From assembly GCA_958407995.1 (NCBI GenBank), contig CATYJU010000020.1, positions 1-34,244 of the forward strand: a stretch of 34,244 bases of DNA, in the 5' to 3' direction. A model generated the notes under the pieces. The model was not told the DNA's origin, did no database searches, and worked only from the letters and a program-made list of their open reading frames with translations. A program made the translations under genes and the position numbers. This document shows, piece by piece, positions 15,230-23,628 of this stretch (positions are counted from its first letter, which is position 1; each line of letters begins with the position of its first letter). Source of the DNA: an uncultured Collinsella sp. GTDB lineage: Bacteria > Actinomycetota > Coriobacteriia > Coriobacteriales > Coriobacteriaceae.

Positions 15230-15246
15230 CCGCAAATTAGCTACCT
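15230..15246 (-). repeat. GGTAGCTAATTT motif past the antiporter stop
   Basis: On the minus strand GGTAGCTAATTTGCGG, nine bases past the antiporter stop codon. The 13-mer CCGCAAATTAGCT recurs at 18229-18241 past the flippase stop, and GGTAGCTAATTT recurs at 17961-17972 past the phosphatase stop. This looks like the decayed end of a repeat family. Confidence 0.5.
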
Positions 15247-15254
15247 CCTGGTCA

Positions 15255-16856
15255 CTACGACGCCAGCGTGGCGATGACGGCTTCGTCGCCGGCGTATATT
15301 AGGGTGTTGCCGTCGGGGATGATCGTTTGGCCGTCGCGCTTGAGCATCACCACGATAAAGGGGTGCTTGCCCTGCGGCACATCGCGAAGACGCTGGCCGG
15401 CCAGGCGACCGTGGGGCGTCACGGTGACCTCACGCAGCGTAACCTCGGCACGCTCTTCGAACGTTGGGGCGGCCATTACCAGCAGATCGCCTTCCTGGAT
15501 CACGGTATCGCCGTTGGGCAGCACCGGGTGCGCCCCGTCGCGCAGCACCAGGACCACGAGCATGTCCGTCGCGCTGCCAATATCGGCGAGCGAGCGCCCG
15601 GCAAACGGATGGCCAGCACCCACCTTGAGCTTTACAAATGACATGCCGTCTTCGTCGCGATAGTCGTTAAAGGTGCGGCGCACGTCGCCGGTCGCATCGA
15701 TCATATCGAGCTTCTTCGCCACCGCTGGCAGCAGCGAGCCCTGCACCACAATGCTCGACACGGCAATCACAAACACCAGGTCAAATAGGTCGTGTCCGCC
15801 GGGAACGCCGGCCACCACGGCAAAGAGACTAAAGACGACCGAAGCTGCTCCGCGCAGGCCCGCCCAGCTTACGAGCGCAACCTGGCGAGGGTTGGTCTTA
15901 AAGGGCGCCAACAGCATGCCCACGGCGATGGGGCGGCTCACGAAGAGCATAAACGCCATGAGCGCCAGGCCCGGCAGCAGCATCTGCGGCAGGCGTGTGG
16001 GTGTAACGAGCAGGCCCAGCAAAAAGAAGATGGTCATCTCTGCCATCTCGGTGAGGGTGTCAAAGAAGTGCGCCATCTCGACTTTGCCGGTGATGTCGCT
16101 GGCACCCAGCACAATGCCGGCCAGGTATACAGCCAAAAAGCCGTTGCCGCCCAGGTAGCTCGGCAGCGCGTAGGCGACGATGGCCACGGCGAACAAAAAG
16201 ATGGTCTGCGCGTCCTTGGCCGTTGCGTGCGCGCGTTCAATCAGGCGGCCCGCCGCCCAGCCGATGGCAAGGCCCAGGCCCACGCCCAGGATGATCTGCT
16301 TGGCCAGCAGTGCGGGAATGTTGATGTCGCCGCCGGCCGCGAGTGTGGCGAGCACGGCGGTGAGCAGGTAGGCGACGGGGTCGTTGGAGCCCGATTCGAC
16401 CTCGAGCAGCGAGTCTGTGCCGCCCCTCAGCGAAAGGTTGTGCTCGCGCAGCACGCTAAAGACGCTTGCCGCGTCGGTCGACGCCACGACTGATCCCAGC
16501 AGCAGGCCGCCGATCCAGTCGAAGCCCAGCACAGAGTGGGCGAACACGCCGGTGATGCCGGCAGTGATGACGACGCCGAGCGTGCTCAGCAGCACCGCCG
16601 GCGCAGCGACGGGCTTGGCGCGGTCGATATTGGTGTTAAAGCCGCCGTAGAACATGATGAACAGCAGCGCCGTGCTGCAGACGGTTTCGGTAAGCGCGTA
16701 GTCGCTAAAGTCGATATGCGCCGGGCCGTTGACGCCCAACAGCATGCCGAGCGCGATAAAGATGAGCAGGGTGGGGAAGGGGAGCTTTTTGCCGACGGGT
16801 TTGATGGTCAGGCACAAAATGATGACGAGGCCGATAAAGAGAAGGATCTGGTTCAT
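15255..16856 (-). CDS. CPA1 cation/proton antiporter with TrkA-C domain (CvrA/NhaP2-like)
   Basis: A 533-aa membrane antiporter. About 12 membrane segments occupy residues 1-385. GSVVASTDAASVFSVL and the LLEVESGSNDPVAYLL signature (acidic ND ion-binding pair) place it in the CPA1 NhaP group. Residues about 405-533 form cytoplasmic regulatory domains; the RCK_C/TrkA-C motif VGAGHPFAGRSLADI...LVVLVLRDG is clear, with a second similar unit from about 480. This suits a K+(Na+)/H+ antiporter gated by nucleotide, such as CvrA/NhaP2. The ATG at 16856 begins MNQILLF; no strong ribosome site is visible. It diverges from the phosphatase gene at 17110. Confidence 0.93.
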   Translation of the reverse strand: MNQILLFIGLVIILCLTIKPVGKKLPFPTLLIFIALGMLLGVNGPAHIDFSDYALTETVCSTALLFIMFYGGFNTNIDRAKPVAAPAVLLSTLGVVITAGITGVFAHSVLGFDWIGGLLLGSVVASTDAASVFSVLREHNLSLRGGTDSLLEVESGSNDPVAYLLTAVLATLAAGGDINIPALLAKQIILGVGLGLAIGWAAGRLIERAHATAKDAQTIFLFAVAIVAYALPSYLGGNGFLAVYLAGIVLGASDITGKVEMAHFFDTLTEMAEMTIFFLLGLLVTPTRLPQMLLPGLALMAFMLFVSRPIAVGMLLAPFKTNPRQVALVSWAGLRGAASVVFSLFAVVAGVPGGHDLFDLVFVIAVSSIVVQGSLLPAVAKKLDMIDATGDVRRTFNDYRDEDGMSFVKLKVGAGHPFAGRSLADIGSATDMLVVLVLRDGAHPVLPNGDTVIQEGDLLVMAAPTFEERAEVTLREVTVTPHGRLAGQRLRDVPQGKHPFIVVMLKRDGQTIIPDGNTLIYAGDEAVIATLAS

Positions 16857-17005
16857 GGATGGTGTCCGCTCCTGGGTGGTTGGCGTGGCACGGTTAGTTG
16901 TCTGCGGTTATTTGTACCCAAAGATGGTGGGTTTATGGGGTTGGATTGCGGGCGTGCGCGATATCGTCATAGACGGCTGCCGTCTTTGCCTCTGCTCGGA
17001 AACCC

Positions 17006-17034
17006 TTTCCAGCTTTATTGCAACGGAGTACAAT
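17006..17034 (+). promoter_or_regulatory. Promoter of the PPP phosphatase gene
   Basis: TTTCCA (17006-17011), 17-bp spacer, TACAAT (17029-17034). It predicts a transcript start near 17041 and a leader of about 70 nt ending in AAGGAGAG. The leader begins with the repeat-rich stretch AAGTTCAACTTGAAGTT (17047-17063). Confidence 0.5.
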
Positions 17035-17109
17035 GGGTAACGTTTAAGTTCAACTTGAAGTTTTAGTTGCGGCGCCGGGCTTTGGCCGCAATGCAAGGAG
17101 AGGCGTACC

Positions 17110-17949
17110 ATGGCGATCTATGTGACATCTGATGCTCACGGGCACGTGCGTGCGCTTGACGAGGCCCTGTCTAAGATCTCGTTGACGTCCGACGACACGC
17201 TGTACGTGCTGGGCGACATGATCGATCGCGGGCCCGATCCGGTCGGCGTTATTAAGCTCGTGCGCTCGCTGCCTAACGCCCGCGTTCTCAAGGGCAATCA
17301 CGAGCAGATCATGCTCGATGCCATCATTGGCCAGGATCCGCTCGATGCCGAGACCTGGGATATCAACGGTGGCTGGACGACGCGCGAGCAGCTCAACGAC
17401 ATGGAATTTGAGGCATACGAGGAGCTCGTGCGATGGATGGCCGCGCTGCCGCTCTACGCGGTGGTCGAGACTGCCGAGCGGCCGTACCTGCTGGTGCACG
17501 CCGGCATTCAGACCGAGGCGGCGCGTGCGTTTTTGCTTGAGCATGGTGTCGATTGCGGCGACGGCAGGGGAGCGGTCGATGCCGATCGCGAGCTGCTGCA
17601 GCAAATGCTCGCCGTACAGTCGTCCGATGACTTGCTCTGGATTCGCCATGGCTATTGGGATGCCCCGACGGGGCTGCTTTCTGCCGAGGGCAAGGGTTCG
17701 GTCGTGGTGAGTGGCCACACGCCAACGGTGTCGCTCGGGCGTTATTGCGAGGTCGGTGGTCTTGCGGGGCTCGATGAGGAATCGGGACGAGGGCAGATCG
17801 TGCGCTTGGGCGGCGAGGACACTGCCGGCGTGCCCGATCGCATCGATATCGATTGCGCCGCCGCCACCGGCTCCGAGTTCGGTCGCGTGGGCATCCTGCG
17901 GCTCGATGATGGGGCGGAGTTCTACGCGAATATCAACCCGGGCGAATAA
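17110..17949 (+). CDS. PPP-family serine/threonine-type metallophosphatase
   Basis: A 279-aa calcineurin-like phosphoesterase. All core motifs are present in order: SDAHGH, GDMIDRG, GNHE, LVHAG and SGHTP, giving the dimetal site of PPP-type bacterial phosphatases such as PrpA/PrpE or ApaH-like enzymes. The GDMIDRGPDP form favours protein phosphatase or Ap4A hydrolase-like activity over cyclic-nucleotide hydrolysis. AAGGAGAG precedes the ATG. The C-terminal ~60 residues (after SGHTP) are acidic and probably structural. Monocistronic; it is followed by a repeat-rich gap. Confidence 0.92.
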   Translation: MAIYVTSDAHGHVRALDEALSKISLTSDDTLYVLGDMIDRGPDPVGVIKLVRSLPNARVLKGNHEQIMLDAIIGQDPLDAETWDINGGWTTREQLNDMEFEAYEELVRWMAALPLYAVVETAERPYLLVHAGIQTEAARAFLLEHGVDCGDGRGAVDADRELLQQMLAVQSSDDLLWIRHGYWDAPTGLLSAEGKGSVVVSGHTPTVSLGRYCEVGGLAGLDEESGRGQIVRLGGEDTAGVPDRIDIDCAAATGSEFGRVGILRLDDGAEFYANINPGE

Positions 17950-17961
17950 TCGGTGCAAGGG

Positions 17962-17995
17962 GTAGCTAATTTTGGACGGGGCCTTTTTTGACTAC
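17962..17995 (+). repeat. GTAG/CTAC hairpin repeat
   Basis: Ends GTAG(C)TAA and TTG(A)CTAC pair with one mismatch. The centre reads TTGGACGGGGCC, which shares GGACGGGG with the neighbouring element at 18013-18052. It begins 12 bp past the phosphatase stop. Confidence 0.55.
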
Positions 17996-18012
17996 TTTTG
18001 CCCTTCTGCCCG

Positions 18013-18052
18013 CAAATTGATTTTTCAGGGACGGGGATTAAATAATCATTTG
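18013..18052 (+). repeat. GATTTTT...AATC hairpin repeat, copy 1
   Basis: CAAATTGATT pairs with AATCATTTG with a one-base bulge. The centre reads CAGGGACGGGGATTA. It is nearly identical over about 30 bp to 30768-30802, more than 12 kb away and beside an unrelated gene. Confidence 0.7.
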
Positions 18053-18064
18053 GCTGCCCGCTGG

Positions 18065-18187
18065 CTAAGTGAGTAGACTTTTTTGGAAATGCCGAGCACC
18101 CAACATATTTGCCTCAATAAAACCGCTGGTCACGGACTTGTGCTTTGTCGGTGTGGTCCGGGATTCGGTAAAAGTCTACTCACTTAG
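18065..18187. repeat. 123-bp palindromic element
   Basis: Perfect 18-bp terminal inverted repeats at 18065-18082 and 18170-18187 (CTAAGTGAGTAGACTTTT). The 87-bp interior has its own inverted repeat, CGGAC (18133-18137) with GTCCG (18156-18160). There is no coding frame. It could be a non-autonomous mobile element or a very large hairpin. Together with the two adjacent small repeats it fills most of the 308-bp gap 17950-18257, which has no gene. Confidence 0.75.
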
Positions 18188-18257
18188 TTTTGCGTGTCCG
18201 CAACGAGACTCCAGCCGGGGTGATTCCACCGCAAATTAGCTTCTCCCATCGCCGCAA

Positions 18258-19838
18258 TTAGGCGCCGTACGGATTCCGGTCCCTCTCTATGCGTTGGCGG
18301 ATGTGGGCGTACTCGATAATCAACAGTACCAGCAGTAGGGCCATGATGGCTAGGTAGCTCACGACGGCGCCCATCAGGCCGAGCAGATTGATCAGAATCA
18401 CCGGGAGCACCACGCTCACGGCAAAGCAGATCAGGTAGATCTTGGTGACATCTCCAGCGTGGCGCAGCACCGTGATGATGGCGTAGATAAAGTCGATGGC
18501 CGCGGTGACGCCGCCGGCGACGACCATCAGCAGCGCCAGCGTACGGTAGCGTTCAAAGCTGAGACCGTACATAAAGCTCATGAGGGGAATACCGGGACCT
18601 GCCATAAATGCGGCGCACACGCCGGTGATGACCACGATCAGCGCCATAACGGCAACAATAATCAGGTCAAAGCGGCGACGCTTGCGCGGATTCGCCCAAA
18701 TGCTCGACAGACGCAGGAGCTGCGGTTTATAGATAAATCCAATGCTCAACAAAATTCCCTGCGCCGGAAAGAACAGGGCATTAAAGTACAGCTGATACTT
18801 GTAGGCCAGCGCGCCTTCCATCACGAACTTGGGCATGCTCTCGATAAGGTTGAACAGGAACAGCGCACCAAAGAGCGGGGCGCACTGGACAAACAGGTGG
18901 CCGACCTCGCGCAGGCTCACGCGGCGCGATTTTTCGGTCTCGAGCAGGGCGAGCGGCGCAGTGACCAGCACGAGCGATGCGATGGCGGTGACACCCATGG
19001 CCATGGCCGCGATGGGCATGCTGCGCGTGAGGAACAGCGCCACGCTGAAGACCGCGATGACGCCGACGGAGCGTAGCGTTTGGCTCATGCCAGCCAGGTA
19101 GAGCTTGTCGGCCTGCTGCAGGCGGCCTTCGTACACGTCGGCGACGCCGTCGATGACCTTATACAGGTAGACGCCCAGGCCGATCGTCGCCATCTGCGTG
19201 TCATAGCCGCGGGCGCTGCTGTACATGAGGCCGCAGCCTAGGGCGAGCGCTCCGCAGATCCAACGATTGAGCTGGTAGGAGGCGAAGGACGTCTTTTCGT
19301 CGATGTCCGAGACCTGGAAATTGCGCACGCCGTAGTTGCACGCGATCATGATGAGCGTGCCGGTGACAAAGGCGATGGAGAATTTGCCTGCTTCTTCGGC
19401 GCCCACGAGTTGCGTAGACACGATGGTGAGCAGCGGAAACGCTAAGCCCCACACGGCGGTGCCGAGAGTGTTCCAAAGGTAATCGCGGCGGGTGGCGTGC
19501 TCTTCGTATTCAGCCTCTTGCGTGGAGAACCCGCCGCCGTAGACGGCGTCGAGCAGACGGTTCCACCAAGCGTTGACCATGCGGCGGACGGGGCCGGGCT
19601 CCCGATCGCGTTCGCGCCGGCGACGTGTGGCTTGGCTGCTATCGGGCCCGCCGGCGTTGCGCTGACTCAGCTCTTGGATGCGTGCGAGTTCCTCGGCAGT
19701 GTGCGAGGCAGGGAAGAGGCCGTTCTCGATGCGGCCGCCCTGGGCCTTCGCGGCGCCGTCCTTCGATGCAGCGGGGTTGGAGGTGCCGTTGCGGCGGGCG
19801 ATGGCGCGGCGAATGCTATCGAGGGGCGTGATACTCAA
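18258..19838 (-). CDS. Polysaccharide (lipid-linked oligosaccharide) flippase, MOP superfamily
   Basis: A 526-aa protein. Residues 1-125 are hydrophilic, basic and probably cytoplasmic and disordered; from about 126 on there are roughly 12-14 hydrophobic segments. The spacing and motifs (GTAVWGLAFPLLTIVSTQLVG, SIGFIYKPQLLRLSSIW in the middle, FMYGLSFERYRTLALLMV) fit oligosaccharide flippases of the Wzx/MATE fold. It likely exports a cell-envelope glycan precursor. Start is a TTG at 19838 chosen for AAAGGA seven bases upstream. It is alone rather than in a glycan cluster. It diverges from the lactate permease gene. Confidence 0.82.
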   Translation of the reverse strand: MSITPLDSIRRAIARRNGTSNPAASKDGAAKAQGGRIENGLFPASHTAEELARIQELSQRNAGGPDSSQATRRRRERDREPGPVRRMVNAWWNRLLDAVYGGGFSTQEAEYEEHATRRDYLWNTLGTAVWGLAFPLLTIVSTQLVGAEEAGKFSIAFVTGTLIMIACNYGVRNFQVSDIDEKTSFASYQLNRWICGALALGCGLMYSSARGYDTQMATIGLGVYLYKVIDGVADVYEGRLQQADKLYLAGMSQTLRSVGVIAVFSVALFLTRSMPIAAMAMGVTAIASLVLVTAPLALLETEKSRRVSLREVGHLFVQCAPLFGALFLFNLIESMPKFVMEGALAYKYQLYFNALFFPAQGILLSIGFIYKPQLLRLSSIWANPRKRRRFDLIIVAVMALIVVITGVCAAFMAGPGIPLMSFMYGLSFERYRTLALLMVVAGGVTAAIDFIYAIITVLRHAGDVTKIYLICFAVSVVLPVILINLLGLMGAVVSYLAIMALLLVLLIIEYAHIRQRIERDRNPYGA

Positions 19839-19897
19839 AGCGGAGTCCTTTCTATTGCTGCGCTTTAGTATAGACGCGACGGTGTTCGCTCGTGTTT

Positions 19898-19914
19898 TTG
19901 AACGGATTGTTCAA
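19898..19914. promoter_or_regulatory. TTGAAC-N5-GTTCAA palindrome
   Basis: A perfect 6-5-6 inverted repeat in the divergent region between the flippase (start 19838) and the lactate permease (start 20019). It is an operator candidate; which gene it serves and which regulator binds are unknown. Confidence 0.45.
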
Positions 19915-20018
19915 TAATTTCGGCGGGCGGCTGTAATTTGTCGGTAAACGTGCGGTATCCTGTTGAAGTTTTGTGACACCCCCGATGCCGCCCACGCGGT
20001 ACCAAGGAGCTTCTACCT

Positions 20019-21590
20019 ATGGACGTCGCCGCATTCTTACTGGCTCTTGTGCCGATTATTTGGCTGGTCGTGATGCTGCTGTGCTTTAAATGGCCAGCTT
20101 GGAAGGCCGCTATCGGATCGTTTGTCCTTTCGTGCTTGCTCGCCTTCGCATGGTGGCACCTGCCGGCAGCGCAGATCGCGACCGCCTCGCTCGAAGGCTT
20201 TTTGATGGCCCTGTGGCCCATCGTCCTGGTGATCATCGCCGCGGTATTCACGTATAACCTGTGCGTTCGCACGGGCGCCATGGAGGTGATCGGCAGCATG
20301 ATCACCTCCATCAGCAGCGACCGCCGTCTGCTGGCGCTGCTCGTGGCTTGGTGCTTCGGTGGCTTTATGGAGGGCATGGCCGGCTTCGGTACCGCTGTCG
20401 CCATTCCCGCCGGCATGCTCGCGGGCCTGGGCTTTGAGGCCGTGCCTGCCGTGCTCATCTGCCTGCTGGCCAACGGCGTGCCCACGCCCTACGGCTCCAT
20501 CGGCATTCCCACGGTGTCCGTTGCCGACCTGGTGGGTTTGGATTCCCTGCACCTGGCGACCGTTCAGCTGGTGCAGCTCGCACCGTTCTTTGTGGTGATG
20601 CCGCTATTTATTGTGCTGGTTGCGGGCCGTGTTGCCGATGACCAGGGCAATGCCGCGAGTGTGGGCGAGCGCCTACACGGTGTTGCCGGCGTGGCGTTGC
20701 TCTCCGGCGTGTCGTTTGTCGGCGCGGCTTTGGTCGTTGCCATGTTTGTGGGTCCCGAGCTGGCCGTGGTCGTAGGATCTATCGTTTCGCTCGCGCTGAC
20801 CGCTGCGCTTGCCATGCGTGCCGAGAAGTCCGGCCACTTGGATGCGCGCTTCCACATGAATATCGAGGCGGGGAAGAAGCTCACCGTTAAGTCGGCGCTT
20901 TCGGCCTGGTCGTGCTTCATCCTGATCTTTGTGTTGCTGCTGGGCACGTCTAACCTGGTACCCGCCGTGCATGCTGCGCTCGCGCCGTTTACGAGCCACG
21001 TGCAGGTGTATTGCGGTGAGAATCCCGGTACGCTTACGTTTTCGTGGATCAACACGCCAGGTGTCTGGATTTTCCTGGCGGCGTTTGTCGGCGGCGCCAT
21101 TCAGGGTGCTTCGCCGCGCATGATGGGCGAGGTGCTGGCCGCGACCGTCAAGCAGATGACGCCGACGGTTATCACCATGCTTTCGGTGCTGGGCTGCGCC
21201 AAGGTGATGGGCTATGCCGGCATGATTTCGTCGATCAGCGCATTTTGCATTGCGGTCGCTGGCGGTCTGTACCCTATTCTGGCTCCGTGGATTGGTGCGG
21301 TCGGTGCTTTCGTGACCGGTTCGGGCACGTCCTCGGGCATGCTGTTTGGCCCCATCCAGAGCCAGGCCGCCACCGCGCTGGGCGTGAGTGACTACTGGAT
21401 GGTTGCGCTGAACGCGCTTGGCGTTGCCGCCGGCAAGATGATCTCGCCGCAGACCCTCGCCATTGGTCTTGCCGCCGTGCACGTGCGCGGTAAGGATGCC
21501 GAACTCCTGGGCGCGGTGCTACCCTACGCTGCCGGCATGCTGGTCCTGATGAGCGCCATAGCCATGCTCGGCCAAGGCCTGCCGCTGTAG
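20019..21590 (+). CDS. lldP: L-lactate permease (LctP/LldP family)
   Basis: A 523-aa transporter with about 12-14 membrane segments. The family signature GGFMEGMAGFGTAVAIPAGM is intact, followed by LLANGVPTPYGSIGIPT and, near the C-terminus, GSGTSSGMLFGPIQSQAA. It imports L-lactate (also glycolate in relatives) with protons. CAAGGAGC precedes the ATG. The ATP-type PEPCK gene follows 278 bp downstream, so lactate uptake sits beside a C3/C4 metabolic step, though the hairpin repeats between argue for separate transcripts. No lactate dehydrogenase (lutABC or lldD) is adjacent. Confidence 0.95.
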   Translation: MDVAAFLLALVPIIWLVVMLLCFKWPAWKAAIGSFVLSCLLAFAWWHLPAAQIATASLEGFLMALWPIVLVIIAAVFTYNLCVRTGAMEVIGSMITSISSDRRLLALLVAWCFGGFMEGMAGFGTAVAIPAGMLAGLGFEAVPAVLICLLANGVPTPYGSIGIPTVSVADLVGLDSLHLATVQLVQLAPFFVVMPLFIVLVAGRVADDQGNAASVGERLHGVAGVALLSGVSFVGAALVVAMFVGPELAVVVGSIVSLALTAALAMRAEKSGHLDARFHMNIEAGKKLTVKSALSAWSCFILIFVLLLGTSNLVPAVHAALAPFTSHVQVYCGENPGTLTFSWINTPGVWIFLAAFVGGAIQGASPRMMGEVLAATVKQMTPTVITMLSVLGCAKVMGYAGMISSISAFCIAVAGGLYPILAPWIGAVGAFVTGSGTSSGMLFGPIQSQAATALGVSDYWMVALNALGVAAGKMISPQTLAIGLAAVHVRGKDAELLGAVLPYAAGMLVLMSAIAMLGQGLPL

Positions 21591-21591
21591 T

Positions 21592-21648
21592 CGGCACTTA
21601 GGGACGTTCCTTATGTGCCGGCACTTTGGGAACGTCCCTAAGTGCCGG
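21592..21648. repeat. CGGCACTTA hairpin repeat, inverted pair
   Basis: Two 29-bp hairpin units in opposite orientation share one base. Unit 1 (21592-21620) has ends CGGCAC/GTGCCG around TTAGGGACGTTCC. Unit 2 (21620-21648, minus strand) repeats TTAGGGACGTTCC. Together they give perfect 18-bp arms (21593-21610 with 21629-21646). A degenerate third unit with core CCGGGGACATTCC follows at 21650-21672. It begins right after the permease stop. Confidence 0.8.
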
Positions 21649-21693
21649 CATCCGGGGACATTCCTTGAATGTTGCCTGTTCAAGAGTGCCCCC

Positions 21694-21707
21694 AACGACT
21701 AGTCGTT
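21694..21707. promoter_or_regulatory. 14-bp palindrome AACGACTAGTCGTT
   Basis: Perfect palindrome between the lactate permease and pckA. The flanking bases partly repeat about 27-30 bp later (CCAACGACTAG, then CCAATGACTAG). It could be an operator or the remnant of another repeat. Confidence 0.35.
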
Positions 21708-21778
21708 TAAAAGCGTCTCCAATGACTAGGCCGCTTGCCTGCGATTTTTGACCGTTGGGCGGGCTTGCCGCCCTTGCC

Positions 21779-21794
21779 GCAAAAACGTTTTTGC
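21779..21794. promoter_or_regulatory. 16-bp palindrome upstream of pckA
   Basis: GCAAAAACGTTTTTGC, a perfect palindrome 75 bp before the pckA start codon. Position and symmetry suit an operator for a dimeric regulator. It does not match Rex, FNR or CRP consensus sites that I know. Confidence 0.45.
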
Positions 21795-21868
21795 ATATCG
21801 GGTACAACGGGCTTTACGTGAGTAAAGTGCGCGCCGCGTCCACGTGTCGCGTTTATAAAGGAGGCCCC

Positions 21869-23527
21869 ATGCCTGGTGTTACCCCTGCAGAAGTTTTGTC
21901 CAACTTTGGTATTACACTGGTCGAAGACCCCGCCGATAATCAGCCCCGTCTGCTGGTCGATCTACCCGCCGCGGAGCTCGTCGAGCACGCCATCCGCCGC
22001 GAAGAAGGCCGCATGGCATCCAACGGCGCGTTGGTGATCGAGACGGGGGAGCGTACCGGCCGTTCCCCCAATGACCGCTTTATCGTTGACACCCCCGATG
22101 TTCACGACAAGATCGCCTGGGGTGCGGTCAACCGCCCACTGTCCGTCGAGAGCTATGAGGCCATCAAGGCCGGCATCGTCGACTATCTCAACGAGCGCGA
22201 CGTGTTCGTCACGCGCGGCATGGCGGGCGCTGACCGCAACCACACGCGTCGCCTGCTTGTTGCCTGCGAGCGTGCCAGCCAGGCACTCTTCATTAAGCAA
22301 ATGCTCGCCCGTCCGCTCGCTCGCGAAATCGCGCGCACCGGCGAGCCCGACTTCTGCGTGCTCGCAGCGCCCGGTTACCAGTGCGATCCTGCCATCAAGG
22401 GCCTCAACTCCAGCGCCGCCGTGGTCATCAACTTCCAGGAACGCGTGATTCTGGTCGCCGGCACCGGCTACTCCGGCGAGATTAAAAAGTCCATCTTCAG
22501 TGTCATGAACTATCTGCTGCCCGTCGAGGATGACGTGCTGCCCATGCACTGCTCGGCCAGCATGGATCCCGTCACGCACGAGACTGCCGTGTTCTTTGGC
22601 CTGTCCGGCACGGGCAAGACCACGCTTTCTGCCAACCCCACGCGCCTGCTGATCGGCGACGACGAGCACGGCTGGTCCGACATGGGCATCTTCAACATCG
22701 AGGGTGGCTGCTACGCAAAATGCGAGGGCCTGGACGCCTTCCACGAGCCCGAGATCTTCAACGCCGTCCGTTTTGGCGCCATTTGCGAAAACGTGGTGCT
22801 CGACGAGAACCGCAAACCTAACTATGATGACACCTCGATTACGCACAATACGCGCGTGGCCTATCCCGTCGAGCATATCCCCAACGCGTGGACTAAGGGC
22901 ATGGGCACCACCCCGAGCGTCGTGTTGTTTTTGACCTGCGATGCCTTTGGCGTGCTGCCGCCCATCTCACGCCTGACGGCCGATGCCGCCATGTACCACT
23001 TTGTGACGGGCTTTACGGCTAAGATTCCCGGCACCGAGGTCGGCGTCACCGAGCCCACGCCCACGTTCTCTTCGCTGTTCGGCGAGCCGTTTATGCCGCT
23101 CGACCCCATGGTTTACGCCAAGATGCTTGGCGAGCGCATTGCCGACGGCCGCACACGCGTGTACCTGGTCAACACCGGCTGGATTGGCGGCGGCTACGGC
23201 GTGGGTCATCGCATCGAGCTGGCCTACACGCGCTCGCTGGTCGCACGCGCCCTCGACGGCACCATCGAGGATAGCGAGTTCGTGCACGACGACATCTTTA
23301 ACGTCGACATTCCCACGACGTGCCACGGCGTGCCCGATGGCATCCTGGTGCCGCGCCAATACTGGCAGAGCACCGCGCGCTACGACGAGGCCGCGCACAA
23401 CCTGGCGGTGATGTTCGAGGAGAACTTCGAGAAGAAGTACTCGCACCTGCCCGAGTCCGTCAAAGCCGCCGGCCCTCACGCCCAGGTGTCCGCCGAGGCC
23501 CGTCATCGCGGCCGCGGCCTGCTGTGA
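21869..23527 (+). CDS. pckA: Phosphoenolpyruvate carboxykinase (ATP)
   Basis: A 552-aa cytosolic enzyme interconverting oxaloacetate plus ATP with PEP, CO2 and ADP. P-loop (kinase-1a) FGLSGTGKTTLS with Lys250; LLIGDDEHGWSD kinase-2 metal site; the family motif CSASMDPVTHETAVFF just before the P-loop; GRSPNDRFIVD and GYSGEIKKSIF for oxaloacetate and Mn binding. In fermenting gut anaerobes the enzyme often runs toward oxaloacetate, capturing CO2. ATG at 21869 has AAAGGAGG upstream; an in-frame upstream start (21755) lacks one. Lengths of the family are about 520-550, so it is complete. Confidence 0.98.
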   Translation: MPGVTPAEVLSNFGITLVEDPADNQPRLLVDLPAAELVEHAIRREEGRMASNGALVIETGERTGRSPNDRFIVDTPDVHDKIAWGAVNRPLSVESYEAIKAGIVDYLNERDVFVTRGMAGADRNHTRRLLVACERASQALFIKQMLARPLAREIARTGEPDFCVLAAPGYQCDPAIKGLNSSAAVVINFQERVILVAGTGYSGEIKKSIFSVMNYLLPVEDDVLPMHCSASMDPVTHETAVFFGLSGTGKTTLSANPTRLLIGDDEHGWSDMGIFNIEGGCYAKCEGLDAFHEPEIFNAVRFGAICENVVLDENRKPNYDDTSITHNTRVAYPVEHIPNAWTKGMGTTPSVVLFLTCDAFGVLPPISRLTADAAMYHFVTGFTAKIPGTEVGVTEPTPTFSSLFGEPFMPLDPMVYAKMLGERIADGRTRVYLVNTGWIGGGYGVGHRIELAYTRSLVARALDGTIEDSEFVHDDIFNVDIPTTCHGVPDGILVPRQYWQSTARYDEAAHNLAVMFEENFEKKYSHLPESVKAAGPHAQVSAEARHRGRGLL

Positions 23528-23558
23528 CTCCGCCACTAGCGTCGCCTCGAGTCCATAT

Positions 23559-23591
23559 CCACCACAAAGGGGACAGGCACCTTTGTGGTGG
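23559..23591. repeat. CCACCACAAAGG hairpin repeat, copy 2
   Basis: Perfect 13-bp arms CCACCACAAAGGG.../...CCTTTGTGGTGG around GGACAGGC. It is 32 bp past pckA stop and can act as a terminator, being followed by TTTT. Confidence 0.9.
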
Positions 23592-23593
23592 TT

Positions 23594-23622
23594 TTGCTCA
23601 CGTGGATGACTCGGGTTACAAT
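23594..23622 (+). promoter_or_regulatory. Promoter of the B3/B4 protein gene
   Basis: TTGCTC (23594-23599), 17-bp spacer, TACAAT (23617-23622). The -35 box begins 3 bp after a hairpin repeat. Predicted start is near 23629, giving a leader of almost 140 nt. Confidence 0.6.
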
Positions 23623-23628
23623 ACGCCT

